Origin: Pseudomonadota bacterium
GTDB taxonomy: Bacteria > Pseudomonadota > Alphaproteobacteria > Rhodobacterales > Rhodobacteraceae
DNA length: 62,179 nt
Direction: 5' to 3'
NCBI GenBank assembly: GCA_021813365.1
Contig: JAKALB010000004.1
Span: 1 to 62,179 of the forward strand
The translations under genes and the position numbers were made by a program. Under the pieces are notes generated by a model that saw only the letters and a list, made by a program, of their open reading frames with translations, was not told where the DNA came from and made no database searches. Shown here piece by piece: positions 1-8,963 of the stretch (positions within the stretch are counted from its first letter, which is position 1; each line of letters opens with the position of its first letter).

Positions 1-2
1 TG

Positions 3-1412
3 ACCTATGAGGTGCGCGGCGATGCGATCTATGTGCCCGACACCGAACGCGATTCGCTGCGGATGGTTCTGGCGGGCCAGGGTTTGCCGGCGGTGGGCGC
101 AGGAGGCAACGAAATCCTTGACGGGCTGTCGGGCTTCGGCACGACGAGCCAGATGTTCGACGCCGCCTACTGGCGCGCGAAAGAGGGTGAGCTGGCGCGC
201 ACCATTTTGGCGCTGCCCGAAATCCGCTCGGCCCGGGTGCATATCGCCCAGGCGCCGACCGAACTGTTCAAGCCCGATCAAGCACCGACCGCCTCGGTCA
301 CGGTGACGACGCGCGATGGCGGGATTTCCGGGGTCCATGCCAGGGCGATCCGGCACCTGGTGGCAGGCGCGGTGCCCGGGATGAAGGCCGATGACGTGGC
401 GGTGATCGATTCCGTGGCGGGCCTGGTGACCACGGAAAGCGACGATGCCAACCCGATGGCCGGCGCCGATGCCAAGGCCGCCGAAATCCGCAGGAACCTG
501 GAGCGGCTGCTGGATGCGCGGGTCGGGCCGGGCAAGGCGGTGGTCGAGGTTTCGGTCGATGTGGTGACCGAACGGGAACAGGTGACCGAGACGACCTATG
601 ATCCGCAAGGCCGGGTGGCGATCTCGTCCGAAACCCAGGAAAAGACCGGGCAGTCGAACGGGGCGAACGGCAATGTGACCGTCGCCTCGAACCTGCCGAA
701 TGGCACCCAGAACAACGGCGCGCAGAACTCCAGCCAGACCTCGGAAAAGCAGGAGCGGGTGAATTACGAAGTCAGCCAGACCCGGCGCGAGATTCTGAAG
801 GCGCCGGGGTCGGTGCGGAAGATCTCGGTCGCGGTGCTGCTGGATGGCGAGCCGGTGACGGCGGCGGATGGCAGCGTGACCTTGCAGCCGCGGACCGATG
901 CCGAACTGGCGGCGCTGAAGGAACTGGTCAGCTCGGCCGCCGGGCTGGACGAAAGCCGGGGCGATGTGCTGACGATCAAGTCGATGCTGTTCCAGCCGAC
1001 CGCCGCGCAGGGCACGATCGCGGATGCGGGCCTGCTGTCGCATCTGGGCAAGATCGACCTGATGTCGGCGATCCAGCTTGGTGTCCTGGCGCTGGTGGCG
1101 CTGGTGCTGGGCCTGTTCGTCGTCCGCCCGGTGCTGACCTCGTCGGCACGGGCGCGCGGCCTGCCGGCGCCGGATGGCGTGCTGGCCCTGCCGCCCCTGG
1201 GCGCGGCCGCAGGCATGCAGCCGCCCGGTGCGGCCCCTCTGACGGGCGAGATCGACGATGGCAACGGCTTTGCCCTGCTGGATGGCGAGGAACTGGCCAC
1301 ACCCGACGCCAACGACCCGGTGGCGCGCCTGCGCCGCCTGATCGAGGAGCGCCAGGCCGAATCGGTCGAAATCCTGCGCGGCTGGATGGAACTGGATGAG
1401 GAGCGCGCCTGA
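3..1412 (+). CDS. fliF: Flagellar MS-ring protein FliF (5' end outside window)
   Basis: FliF forms the membrane-supramembrane ring, the base of the flagellar motor and housing of the export gate. The frame is open to the left edge, with codons before the first GTG at 12, and the visible 469 residues start inside the periplasmic ring-building domain, so the N-terminal membrane segment is missing. The segment AYWRAKEGELARTI and the following PEIRSARVHIA are typical of the YscJ/FliF domain. A low-complexity Asn/Gln/Ser stretch follows, then a second membrane helix (around positions 1066-1140) and a short acidic cytoplasmic tail (VARLRRLIEERQAESVEIL) of the kind that binds FliG. The stop overlaps the next start by one base. 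Only the missing 5' end is uncertain. Confidence 0.95.
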   Translation, partial: TYEVRGDAIYVPDTERDSLRMVLAGQGLPAVGAGGNEILDGLSGFGTTSQMFDAAYWRAKEGELARTILALPEIRSARVHIAQAPTELFKPDQAPTASVTVTTRDGGISGVHARAIRHLVAGAVPGMKADDVAVIDSVAGLVTTESDDANPMAGADAKAAEIRRNLERLLDARVGPGKAVVEVSVDVVTEREQVTETTYDPQGRVAISSETQEKTGQSNGANGNVTVASNLPNGTQNNGAQNSSQTSEKQERVNYEVSQTRREILKAPGSVRKISVAVLLDGEPVTAADGSVTLQPRTDAELAALKELVSSAAGLDESRGDVLTIKSMLFQPTAAQGTIADAGLLSHLGKIDLMSAIQLGVLALVALVLGLFVVRPVLTSSARARGLPAPDGVLALPPLGAAAGMQPPGAAPLTGEIDDGNGFALLDGEELATPDANDPVARLRRLIEERQAESVEILRGWMELDEERA

Positions 1413-2005
1413 TGGTCCTGCGCCTGGAGGTTTTCGACAGTGAACCCGGCGGCCCTTCCGGCGGCCGGCCCGAGACCGTCGTCCTGGACACGCTGGCCCT
1501 GGAAGAAGCCAAGCTGACGGCCTATGAGTCCGGCTATTCGGCCGGCTGGGAGGATGCCGCCGCCGCGCAATCCGAGGATCGCGCCAGGATGTCGGCGGAT
1601 CTGGCGCGCAGCCTGCAGAGCCTGTCCTTCACCTATCACGAGGCGCGGGCGCATGTGCTGAAGGCGGTCGAACCGCTGTTGCGTGAAGTCGTGGGCCAGT
1701 TGCTGCCGCCGATCGCGCGCGAGGCCCTGGCGCCGGTGGTGCTGGAAACCCTGATGCCGCTGGCCGAGACGCTGGTCGATGCGCCGATCACCCTGGTGCT
1801 GAACCCCGCCGCGCGCCCCGCGATCGAGAACCTGCTGGAAAAGGCCACCGGTCTGCCGCTGGTCCTGCAGGAAGAACCGACACTGGGCGAAGGCCAGGTC
1901 TATCTGAAACTGGGCGATGTGGAGCGCGAGGTCAATCTCGACCGCGCCGTCGCCGACATCACCGCCGCCGTGCGCGGCTTTTTCGATCTGTCTGGAAAGG
2001 ACTGA
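1412..2005 (+). CDS. FliH-like flagellar export ATPase regulator
   Basis: A 197-residue protein in the position where FliH is found in Rhodobacteraceae fliF operons. FliH-type proteins hold the export ATPase FliI and link it to the C-ring. The N-terminal third is acidic with the helical stretch AKLTAYESGYSAGWEDAAAA, a GxxxG/YxxGxxxG pattern typical of FliH. The C-terminal half (from residue 85) resembles the FliH/HrpE globular domain, with VEPLLREVVGQLLPPIAREAL and a later LGEGQVYLKLGDVEREVNLD. It starts in the TGATG overlap with fliF and ends 3 bp before fliN, so it is translationally coupled. Sequence conservation in FliH is low, so the name rests partly on context. Confidence 0.75.
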   Translation: MVLRLEVFDSEPGGPSGGRPETVVLDTLALEEAKLTAYESGYSAGWEDAAAAQSEDRARMSADLARSLQSLSFTYHEARAHVLKAVEPLLREVVGQLLPPIAREALAPVVLETLMPLAETLVDAPITLVLNPAARPAIENLLEKATGLPLVLQEEPTLGEGQVYLKLGDVEREVNLDRAVADITAAVRGFFDLSGKD

Positions 2006-2008
2006 ACC

Positions 2009-2278
2009 ATGGACGGCATGAGTGAGACGAACCCCTTTGCCCAGGTCCCGATCGAGGTGACGATTTCCGTCGGCAAGGCGCGGCCCCTGGTGCGCGACCT
2101 GCTGCGCCTGTCGCGCGACGCCGTGCTGCCGCTGGATCGCCGGGTGGACGACCCGGTCGAGCTCTATGTGGGCGACTGGCTGATCGCCCGGGGCGAACTG
2201 CAGGAGCTGGAGGGGGATCAGTCGGGCCAACTGGCCGTGCGCCTGACCGAGGTTGCCAATCTGCGGGGCGGGCTGTGA
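2009..2278 (+). CDS. fliN: Flagellar motor switch protein FliN
   Basis: FliN is part of the C-ring that sets rotation direction and receives export cargo. This 89-residue protein is almost only the SpoA/surface-presentation-of-antigens domain: VPIEVTISVGKARPLVRDLLRL near the N-terminus, then LDRRVDDPVELYVGDWLIARGEL and VAVRLTEV-like residues at the end. It is shorter than enterobacterial FliN (about 137 residues) because the N-terminal extension is reduced, as usual in alphaproteobacteria. The stop overlaps the fliP GTG start by 4 bp (GTGA). Start ATG at 2009 follows AAAGGAC; an internal ATG four codons later is possible. Confidence 0.92.
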   Translation: MDGMSETNPFAQVPIEVTISVGKARPLVRDLLRLSRDAVLPLDRRVDDPVELYVGDWLIARGELQELEGDQSGQLAVRLTEVANLRGGL

Positions 2279-3000
2279 AGCCAGGACGCCTGCTGGCCCT
2301 GGCCCTGGCGTCAAGCCTGGTGGCCCTGCCCGCCCTGGCTCAACAGCTCTCCATCGATTTCGGAGACGGCGGCTCGCTGACCACGCGGACGATCGAACTG
2401 ATGCTGGTGGTGGGTGTGCTGAGCCTGGTGCCCGGCCTGGCCGTGATGGTGACCTGCTTTCCCTTCATCGTCACGGTCCTGTCGATCCTGCGTCAGGCCC
2501 TGGGTCTGCAGCAATCGCCACCCAACATGCTGATCGTCAGCCTGTCGCTGTTCCTGACCTGGTATGTGATGGATCCGGTCTTTACCGAAGCCTGGGCCAG
2601 GGGCGTGGCGCCGCTGACCAGCGGCACGATGGATCTCCAGTCCGCCTTGCCGCTGATCATCGCGCCGTTCCGCGGATTCATGTCGGCCCGTGTCGACCCG
2701 GCCACCTTCCAGGCGCTGCAGGCGATCCGCCCCGGCCCTGCGGTGCCGCCGCAAGAGGCCGCCCTGTCGCTCCTGGTGCCCTCGTTCATGCTGTCGGAAA
2801 TCAGTCGGGCATTCCAGATCGGCTTTCTGGTTTTCCTGCCCTTCCTGATCATCGACCTGGTGACGGCGGCCGTGCTCACCTCGATGGGGATGATGATGGT
2901 TCCGCCGGCCGTCGTGTCGCTGCCGTTCAAGCTGGCGTTCTTCGTCGTCGCCAACGGCTGGGGCCTGATCTCGGCCGCGCTGGTGCGCAGCTATTCCTGA
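2275..3000 (+). CDS. fliP: Flagellar export gate protein FliP
   Basis: FliP is a core subunit of the type III export gate inside the MS ring. The 241-residue product starts with a cleavable signal peptide (residues 1-22, ending ALPALAQ), as is known for FliP. It then has the family-specific stretches LVPGLAVMVTCFPFIVTVLSIL, the NMLIVSLSLFLTWYVM segment, a periplasmic domain, and the C-terminal SEISRAFQIGFLVFLPF and DLVTAAVLTSMGMMMVPP blocks. The GTG start overlaps the fliN stop. It is the last gene of the rightward operon and is followed by a strong hairpin at 3027-3064. fliQ and fliR are not in this window. Confidence 0.96.
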   Translation: MKPGRLLALALASSLVALPALAQQLSIDFGDGGSLTTRTIELMLVVGVLSLVPGLAVMVTCFPFIVTVLSILRQALGLQQSPPNMLIVSLSLFLTWYVMDPVFTEAWARGVAPLTSGTMDLQSALPLIIAPFRGFMSARVDPATFQALQAIRPGPAVPPQEAALSLLVPSFMLSEISRAFQIGFLVFLPFLIIDLVTAAVLTSMGMMMVPPAVVSLPFKLAFFVVANGWGLISAALVRSYS

Positions 3001-3026
3001 TGCGGTCGCCTGACCGGGTGCCCGAC

Positions 3027-3064
3027 GGCCAGGCGCGGCGGCGACCCTGCCGCGCGGCCTGGCC
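3027..3064. terminator. Hairpin between converging fliP and flgI
   Basis: GGCCAGG plus CGCGGC (3027-3039) pairs with GCCGCG (3049-3054) plus CCTGGCC (3058-3064). This makes a 13-pair stem with a 3-nt bulge and a 9-nt loop. It sits between the fliP stop (3000) and the flgI stop (3070), so it can end both transcripts. There is no long U-tract on either strand. Confidence 0.6.
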
Positions 3065-3069
3065 CTGCG

Positions 3070-4170
3070 TCAATTCACGATGAACTCGGCGTGCAGCGCA
3101 CCCGCGGCGTTGATGCTTTTCAGGATGTCGATCATGTCATGCGGCGAGACGCCCAGCGCGTTCAGCCCGGCCACGATCTCCGACAGGTTGGCCCCGCCAT
3201 CCACCTCGGCCAGGCCCTTGCCCGGTTCGTTGGTAATGCCGGCGGTGGTGCGGGGCACGGTCACGGTCTTGCCGTCGGCAAAGGGGTTGGGCTGCACCAC
3301 GACCGGGTTTTCATCGATCCGCAGGGTCAGATTGCCCTGGGCGACGGCGACGCGCGAGATCCGGACATCCTCGCCCATGACGATCGTGCCCGAGCGTTGA
3401 TCCACCACCACCCGAGCGCGAGACTCGGGGTTGATCTCGACATCCTCGAGCCGCTCGATCGCATGGGCGGGCGAGGCGATGCCGGTGGCGCCGATGTCGA
3501 CCTTGACGGTGCCCGCATCCAGCATCAGGGCCACCGGGGCCCCGAATTCGTCGTTGATGCCCTTCTCGATCCGCTTGGCCGTGGTGAAATCCGGGGTTCG
3601 CAGCGCCAGTCGGACCGAGGTCATCCTGGTAAAGTCGAAATCGACCTCGCGCTCGACCCGGGCTCCTGCGGGAATGACCCCCGCCGTCGGCACGCCCTGA
3701 ACCACTTTCGACGCCTCGCCCTCGGCCGAGACGCCGCCGGCAAGCACGGCACCCTGGGCCACCGCATAGATCTGGCCATCCGCCCCGTTCAAGGGCGTCA
3801 TGATCAGCGTGCCGCCCAGCAGGCTCTTGGCATCGCCCATGGCCGAAACGCTGACATCGACCCGCCCGCCCGCCCGGGCGAACGGCGGCAGGCTGGCGGT
3901 GACGAAAACCGCGGCGACATTCTTGGGTTGCAGGGTTTCCCCCGAGACATTCACCCCCAGTCGCTCCAGCAGGTTCGACATGATCTCTTCGGTGTAGGGC
4001 GAGTTGCGCAACCCGTCACCGGTGCCGTTCAGACCGACCACCAGCCCATAACCCACAAGATCGTTGCCGCGCACGCCATCGAATTCGACCAGGTCCTTGA
4101 TCCGGACCGGGGTGGCGAAGGCGGGCGTCAGAAAGGTGAAACACAGGGCGACGGCGAGGGAAAGTCTCAT
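3070..4170 (-). CDS. flgI: Flagellar P-ring protein FlgI
   Basis: FlgI assembles the peptidoglycan ring that acts as rod bushing. The 366-residue product has a signal peptide (residues 1-19, ending TPAFA) followed by the diagnostic IKDLVEFDGVRGNDLVGYG and LVVGLNGTGDG. Further family blocks are NVAAVFVTASLPPFARAG, GGTLIMTPLNGADGQIYAVAQG and the C-terminal LNALGVSPHDMIDILKSIN. Length matches the family (about 365-370). Its ATG overlaps the flgL-like stop by 4 bp (ATGA), making it the last gene of the leftward motB-flgE-flgK-flgL-flgI operon. The L-ring gene flgH is not present here. Confidence 0.97.
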   Translation of the reverse strand: MRLSLAVALCFTFLTPAFATPVRIKDLVEFDGVRGNDLVGYGLVVGLNGTGDGLRNSPYTEEIMSNLLERLGVNVSGETLQPKNVAAVFVTASLPPFARAGGRVDVSVSAMGDAKSLLGGTLIMTPLNGADGQIYAVAQGAVLAGGVSAEGEASKVVQGVPTAGVIPAGARVEREVDFDFTRMTSVRLALRTPDFTTAKRIEKGINDEFGAPVALMLDAGTVKVDIGATGIASPAHAIERLEDVEINPESRARVVVDQRSGTIVMGEDVRISRVAVAQGNLTLRIDENPVVVQPNPFADGKTVTVPRTTAGITNEPGKGLAEVDGGANLSEIVAGLNALGVSPHDMIDILKSINAAGALHAEFIVN

Positions 4171-5174
4171 CTGAGGTAATCCGTCAGGCTAAGCTGCGCC
4201 ATGCGCGCGGTGATCATGTAAAGCGCCTCTAGCTGGGTCTGGGCGGATTGCAGCTTCGAGGCCGCCTCGTACTGATCGACCGAGACGATCTGGGATTGCG
4301 CGATCTTCAGTGCGGTGATCTGCGCCTGGTTGCGCGTGTCGGCATCGCCGATCCGGGCCTGAATGATACCCAGATGCGCGGCCAACTGGGCACGATCGGT
4401 CCGACTGGCCAGCAGGGATTCACCGGCCTTCTGCGCCAGGGCCGATTGCGCCACCCCATTGCCACCCAGCAAAGTGCCCTGGGTCAGCAGGGCCCCCATG
4501 GCCAGCCCCTTCAACGTCTGCTTGATGGCCGGGTCGATGGCGCGGATGTCCAGTCGCGCGGTTTCGTCCGAGGAAATCTGCAAGTCGGCCAGCGTGGCGC
4601 CGCCCTGATAGACCGTGGTGTCAAAGCTGCCGCCATCGGCGAAATAGGCATCCAGCGCATCGGTCACTTCCGTTACGGTCAGCATGCCCGAAGTGAGCGT
4701 CGACAGATCGGCCAGAACGACGTCGGCATCCGCGACCGCAGGGCCATCGGTGATCTGCCCGGCGAACAGGCTGCGGTCGCCGAAACGGGTGTTCAGGGCC
4801 GACATGGCGGTGCGAAAGCTCTGCTGGGCCTCGAAGCCGACCCTGTCGAGCTGCACGGCGGCGCCGCCGATCCCGGCGGTCAGCAGGGTCGAGGCCAGGG
4901 CATCGGCCTGGCCGTCGATCGTGTCCAGCGCGGTCTGCATCGCCTCTGCCATCATCCCGGCCTCGACATTGACCGAGGAATAGCCGTCGAGCTGCGCCAG
5001 CGAGGCGGTCAGGCTGGCCAGGGGCGCGAAATCGCCCGACAGATGCCGGGTCATGTCAGAGGCCATGCCGGTCGTCACTTCGGTCGAAAGCTCGCCGATC
5101 TGCGTTTTCAGAGACGCATTCTGCCGCTTCAGAAGGAACAGTTGCGCCAGATCACCCACGGAAAAATCGGTCAT
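4167..5174 (-). CDS. flgL: Flagellar hook-filament junction protein FlgL
   Basis: FlgL is the second junction protein between hook and filament. This 335-residue protein has the flagellin-like layout: an N-terminal helix (LFLLKRQNASLKTQIGELSTEV), a variable centre with FGDRSLFAGQITDGPAV (the RFLFGG-like turn of FlgL and flagellins), and a C-terminal coiled coil (QITALKIAQSQIVSVDQYEAASKLQSAQTQLEALY split over residues 285-320). It lies 1 bp after the flgK stop and overlaps flgI, fully consistent with flgK-flgL-flgI order. FlgL sequences diverge strongly, so the domain signal is weaker than for FlgK, but context decides it. Confidence 0.88.
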   Translation of the reverse strand: MTDFSVGDLAQLFLLKRQNASLKTQIGELSTEVTTGMASDMTRHLSGDFAPLASLTASLAQLDGYSSVNVEAGMMAEAMQTALDTIDGQADALASTLLTAGIGGAAVQLDRVGFEAQQSFRTAMSALNTRFGDRSLFAGQITDGPAVADADVVLADLSTLTSGMLTVTEVTDALDAYFADGGSFDTTVYQGGATLADLQISSDETARLDIRAIDPAIKQTLKGLAMGALLTQGTLLGGNGVAQSALAQKAGESLLASRTDRAQLAAHLGIIQARIGDADTRNQAQITALKIAQSQIVSVDQYEAASKLQSAQTQLEALYMITARMAQLSLTDYLR

Positions 5175-5175
5175 C

Positions 5176-6636
5176 TCACAGTTCCAGAAGCTTCTTGATC
5201 ATATCGTCCACCGCGGCCAGGATCCTGGCATTGGCGGCATAGGCCTGTTCGATCTGCAGCAGGTCCTGCATTTCCTGATCGGTGTCGACCCCGCCTTCCA
5301 GCTCCATCGCCTTCATCGTGTCGGCCCGGTTTTGGGCATAGGTCGCATCGCTTTCCGAGCCGAGCCGTGCGGTCGCGATCTGCGAAGAGAAATCGGCGGA
5401 AAGCTCGGAAAAACTGCGCGCGCCCTGCATGAAATTGCCCGACACCGGGCTGCGGTCGCTGGTCAGCGCATGTTCCCAGGCGTTCAGCAGGGCGGCATTG
5501 CCGGCGTCGCCGGGCGTGGCTGCACCCAGGCCGTCGCGCAGATGCCAAAGCTGGCCCCCCGCGGCCGGATCGACCACCGGGTTCAGGCGGATGCGCTGGG
5601 CCAGCCCAACCTCGTTCAGCGGATCGAAGGCGGCGCCGTTGTCGGTGAACAGGCCGGCCGCGCCCGGAGCGCGGGTCGCATCCAGCGCCGGATCCTGAAA
5701 GCGTTCGACCAGGTCGCGGGCCACGGCGTCGACCCTGGTCTGGGCGTCGACCGCCACGACATCGCGGACACGGAACAGCGCGGCCAGCGACCCGCCGCCC
5801 AGTGGAGAGTTCGGGCCCGAAGCGTCGATCGGCCGACCGTCGATCAGCAGGGGCGACAGCGCGCCGCCTTGCAGGGTCATGCCGGGGGCCACGACACCGA
5901 CCGGCGAAAATTCGATCCGGGTCGCCTCGCCCTCGACCAGCATCAGGCCGCCCGTCGTCATCAGGGCGACCTGGCCATCGCCACGGTCGAATTCGCGGAT
6001 CGGCACGATCGAGGCAATCGAATCGATCATTTGCTGGCGCTGGTCGATCAGCGCCGAGGGATCGGCGGCGGAGCCCATGTTGGTGCGGATCTGGGCGTTC
6101 AGGTCGGCAACCCGGCCGAGCGTGTCGTTCAGTTGTTGCACCTGGTTCGCGATCTCGGCGTCGGCAGCGGCCCGCTGGTCCTGGATCTTGTCGGAAATGG
6201 CGTTGATCTGGTTGGCCAGGGCCTGGGCCGCGACAGCAACCTGATCCAGCCGCGCCTCGCTTTCCGGATGCGAGGTTGCCGCCAGAAGCGCCGTGTCGAA
6301 CGTGTTGATCCTGCCGTTCAACGACTGCGGCTGATCCGGCGAGCCGATCGGCACCTCGATCGATTTGTAGAAATCCGCCAGCACTGCGGTGCCCGCGGCA
6401 TCGGCATCGGACAGGCGGCGTTCGCCGATGAGGCGCATGTCGACGATCCGGGTGACGCCGGCGATCGCCACGCCCTGACCAGAGGAGCCGACCGACCGTG
6501 CCGAGACCTCCAGCACACGGCGGCCATAGCCGGGCGTCGCCGCATTGGCGATGTTGGACGCCACGATTTCCGCCCGGCGCGAGGCCGCAGTCAGGCCCGA
6601 CAGGGCGCTGGAGAGGCTGCCGCTTACACTGCTCAT
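5176..6636 (-). CDS. flgK: Flagellar hook-associated protein FlgK
   Basis: FlgK caps the hook as the first junction protein. The 486-residue product begins with the rod/hook signature SGLTAASRRAEIVASNIANA followed by TPGYGRR. It has a central region with coiled-coil stretches (ALANQINAISDKIQDQRAA) and closes with the FlgK-type end GGVDTDQEMQDLLQIEQAY followed by AANARILAAVDDMIKKL. ATG at 6636 is preceded by GAGG at a suitable distance. It lies 9 bp downstream of the flgE stop and 1 bp upstream of flgL. It is shorter than enterobacterial FlgK (about 547), normal for this group. Confidence 0.95.
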   Translation of the reverse strand: MSSVSGSLSSALSGLTAASRRAEIVASNIANAATPGYGRRVLEVSARSVGSSGQGVAIAGVTRIVDMRLIGERRLSDADAAGTAVLADFYKSIEVPIGSPDQPQSLNGRINTFDTALLAATSHPESEARLDQVAVAAQALANQINAISDKIQDQRAAADAEIANQVQQLNDTLGRVADLNAQIRTNMGSAADPSALIDQRQQMIDSIASIVPIREFDRGDGQVALMTTGGLMLVEGEATRIEFSPVGVVAPGMTLQGGALSPLLIDGRPIDASGPNSPLGGGSLAALFRVRDVVAVDAQTRVDAVARDLVERFQDPALDATRAPGAAGLFTDNGAAFDPLNEVGLAQRIRLNPVVDPAAGGQLWHLRDGLGAATPGDAGNAALLNAWEHALTSDRSPVSGNFMQGARSFSELSADFSSQIATARLGSESDATYAQNRADTMKAMELEGGVDTDQEMQDLLQIEQAYAANARILAAVDDMIKKLLEL

Positions 6637-6645
6637 TCAATGGCC

Positions 6646-7956
6646 TCAGCGTTTGAGATTGGTGGTTTCCTGCAGCATCTCGTCCACCGTCTGGATGACC
6701 TTGGCATTCGAGGAATAGGCGCGCTGAGTGGTGATCAGCTGGGTCAGTTCCCCGGCCACATCCACCGAGGATTCCTCGCGCGAATAGCCCTGCATCGCGC
6801 CAGTCGGCCCATCGCCGGCGTTCCACAGATAGTAGGGCCCGGAGTCCGGCGAGATGGAATAGGTCTGGTCATTGCCGGCGATCAGCCCATTCGGATTGGG
6901 CACGTCGACGACCGGGATCTGAAAGATGACCTTGGTGAAGCCCTGGTCGTAGATGGCGTGCAGATAGCCGTTCTCATCGACCTCGACAGAGACCAGGCTG
7001 GCCGCAGGCGAGCCGTTCTTGGTGATCGAGACCGGGGCGAAGTTGTCGGACAACTGGGTCATGCCGCCGCTTTGGCCAGGGATGCCGATGTCCAGTGAAA
7101 TCGTGCCTCCGCCCACGGCCAGCGGAATGGTTCCGGTGGCCGGATCGAAGGCCGCTCCTGTAACCGTGGTGACCGAGGTCAGCGTACCGCCGGCCGTCTG
7201 GCTGCTGTCGAAGGTCATGGTGTATTCGCCCACTACCGCATCGCCCGAGGCGCTGTCGGTGATGGTCATCGTCCAGGCGTTGGTGGCCGGCTGCCCCGCG
7301 GCTGGAACGATCGGCGTGAAGGTGTAGTGCAACGATTCGGACGTGCCGAGGTTGCCATAATATTCGACCGTCAGCTCGAACGGTGCGCCATCCGCGCCAT
7401 CCTGCGTCGATGTGGCGGGCAGGTTGATGCCCAAATGCATCTCGTCCGTCGGGTTCGATACATACTGGCTGGAGTTGATCACCACCGGTTCCAGCGCCGA
7501 CATGCTGTCGCGCGGATAGGAGGGAATCGTGCCGTCGACATCCGCGGGCCAGCCCATCAGGACCTGGCCCGTTTCGGTGCGCAGCACGCCCGAAGCGTCG
7601 GGGCGGAACGAACCGGTCGTGGCCAGCATGATCGGATATTCGCCGTCCTGTCCGTTCAGGGCGCCGATGTTCGTCACCGGAAGAAAGCCCCTGCCATCAA
7701 TGGCGATGTCGGTCGGGTTCGAGGTTGCGATCAGTGGCCCGCGTTCGTCGATCAGCCGCATCGACGAGGCGCGCACCCCCCCTGCCGTGTAGGAGGTCGA
7801 GGTATCGCCGTGAATGACGATCGAATAGAAGTCCGTCTGCTCACGCTTGTAGCCGTAGGTCGAGGAGTTCGCGATGTTGTCGGAAATCGCGGCCAGTTGC
7901 GTGGCGTTGGCATTGAGCCCCGATACGCCGACATTGAGCGAGGACGAAATGGTCAT
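6646..7956 (-). CDS. flgE: Flagellar hook protein FlgE
   Basis: FlgE polymerises into the hook, the universal joint. The 436-residue protein starts with LNVGVSGLNANATQLAAIS and then DNIANSSTYGYKRE, the N-terminal rod motif. It has a Gly/Thr-rich middle (D1/D2 domains) and ends with VAGELTQLITTQRAYSSNAK and VIQTVDEMLQE, the standard C-terminal helix. The start ATG at 7956 has AAGGG upstream. A 108-bp gap with a hairpin separates it from motB, so it may have its own start site. flgD, the hook-cap gene, is not adjacent, so hook-assembly genes are split elsewhere in the genome. Confidence 0.95.
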   Translation of the reverse strand: MTISSSLNVGVSGLNANATQLAAISDNIANSSTYGYKREQTDFYSIVIHGDTSTSYTAGGVRASSMRLIDERGPLIATSNPTDIAIDGRGFLPVTNIGALNGQDGEYPIMLATTGSFRPDASGVLRTETGQVLMGWPADVDGTIPSYPRDSMSALEPVVINSSQYVSNPTDEMHLGINLPATSTQDGADGAPFELTVEYYGNLGTSESLHYTFTPIVPAAGQPATNAWTMTITDSASGDAVVGEYTMTFDSSQTAGGTLTSVTTVTGAAFDPATGTIPLAVGGGTISLDIGIPGQSGGMTQLSDNFAPVSITKNGSPAASLVSVEVDENGYLHAIYDQGFTKVIFQIPVVDVPNPNGLIAGNDQTYSISPDSGPYYLWNAGDGPTGAMQGYSREESSVDVAGELTQLITTQRAYSSNAKVIQTVDEMLQETTNLKR

Positions 7957-7977
7957 GGTGCGGTGCCCTTCTGAAGC

Positions 7978-7997
7978 TTCGACGGTTCTGCGTCGAA
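7978..7997. other. Inverted repeat in the flgE leader
   Basis: TTCGACG (7978-7984) and CGTCGAA (7991-7997) form a perfect 7-bp stem with a 6-nt loop, about 22 nt upstream of the flgE ATG on the minus strand and 67 nt after the motB stop. It could be a weak terminator, an mRNA-stabilising hairpin or a translation-control element. No U-tract follows. The rest of the motB-flgE gap shows nothing recognisable. Confidence 0.4.
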
Positions 7998-8063
7998 ACT
8001 TCGCCGGGGCGCCTTAAGATCAACCTAACGCCAGACAGGATTCTTCCCGGGCCAGCGCCAGAT

Positions 8064-8915
8064 TCAGCGGTCTTTTCGGATCAGGATCACCTCGATGCGG
8101 TTGTTGCGCTCGGCCGTCGGATCGGCCACGGCCGGGCGACGGTCGGCATGGCCCGAGATGCGGTCCATCCGTGCGCCATCCAGTCCGGCCTGAACGATCA
8201 GCGACCGGACCGCCTGGGCGCGGGCGGCGGAAAGATCCCAGGAGGGATCCTTGATCATGGTGATCGGGTAGGATTTCACGTAACCGTCGACCGCGACCTG
8301 ATTTTCCGCGATGGCCAGCACCTGGGCCAGGATGCCCGCCAAGCCCTTCATCGTATCGGTCGGCTCGGCAGTATCGGCCTGGAACAGGGGCTGGCCGGGT
8401 GTGTCGAACAGTTCGATCACCAGGCCTTCATCGGTGACGCGGGTGATGACGTGGCGCAAGAGATGCTCCATCGTCTGGCTTTCGCCGCCGCGCGCGATCA
8501 GCGTGCGCTCGACATCCTGCATCACCTGCTGCTGGTCGGACGTCTCGCCGGTCTGTTCGCCGGACCCGGCCTTTTCCTCGCCCCGGGCCGCGCGCGATTC
8601 GGTCGGCATCATGGCGGCGGCGCCCCTGCCCACCTGGGCCAGGCGATCTTCGGTAAAGACCGAATCGCCGCCAAAGGCGCCGTCACCCCCGCCCGAGACG
8701 CGGTTGATCGGAATCGTCGGATTGAAGTAATCCGCAATGCCCTTGCGCTGCTTTTCGGTCGTCGCGTTCAACAGCCACATCAACATGAAGAACGCCATCA
8801 TGGCCGTCACGAAGTCGGCATAGGCCACCTTCCACGCCCCGCCGTGGTGCCCGCCGCCCTGAACGATCTTCTTCCGCTTGATGATGACTGGCGCGGCATT
8901 CGACTGCCCTGCCAT
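8064..8915 (-). CDS. motB: Flagellar motor stator protein MotB
   Basis: MotB with MotA forms the proton channel that drives rotation and anchors it to peptidoglycan. The 283-residue protein has the plug/channel motif GGAWKVAYADFVTAMMAFF, where Asp34 is the proton-binding residue of the single membrane helix (residues 30-50). A linker with many Gly/Glu/Gln residues follows, then a C-terminal OmpA-like peptidoglycan-binding domain (LSAARAQAVRSLIVQAGL, ISGHADRRP, AERNNRIEVIL). I chose ATG 8915 over GTG 8921 because GTGGGA lies at a better distance. motA is not adjacent. A sigma-28-like promoter lies upstream at 8964-8991. Confidence 0.93.
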   Translation of the reverse strand: MAGQSNAAPVIIKRKKIVQGGGHHGGAWKVAYADFVTAMMAFFMLMWLLNATTEKQRKGIADYFNPTIPINRVSGGGDGAFGGDSVFTEDRLAQVGRGAAAMMPTESRAARGEEKAGSGEQTGETSDQQQVMQDVERTLIARGGESQTMEHLLRHVITRVTDEGLVIELFDTPGQPLFQADTAEPTDTMKGLAGILAQVLAIAENQVAVDGYVKSYPITMIKDPSWDLSAARAQAVRSLIVQAGLDGARMDRISGHADRRPAVADPTAERNNRIEVILIRKDR

Positions 8916-8963
8916 TCCCACACCCGGTATTCACACCCGCGATCAGGATTAGCAGGCTTCGGT

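Noticed and set aside
764-2314. Long minus-strand ORF of over 500 codons opposite fliF and the FliH-like gene
   Set aside because: It is a GC-rich shadow frame across three well-supported flagellar genes, with low-complexity Gln/Arg/His content and no family match.
5053-7098. Very long plus-strand ORF opposite flgK and flgE
   Set aside because: Antisense to two clear flagellar genes, with His/Arg/Gln-rich composition typical of reverse-frame translation in GC-rich DNA.
7954-8064. Sigma-54 promoter before flgE
   Set aside because: TGGCGTTAGGTTGAT on the minus strand has GG but no GC at the required spacing.
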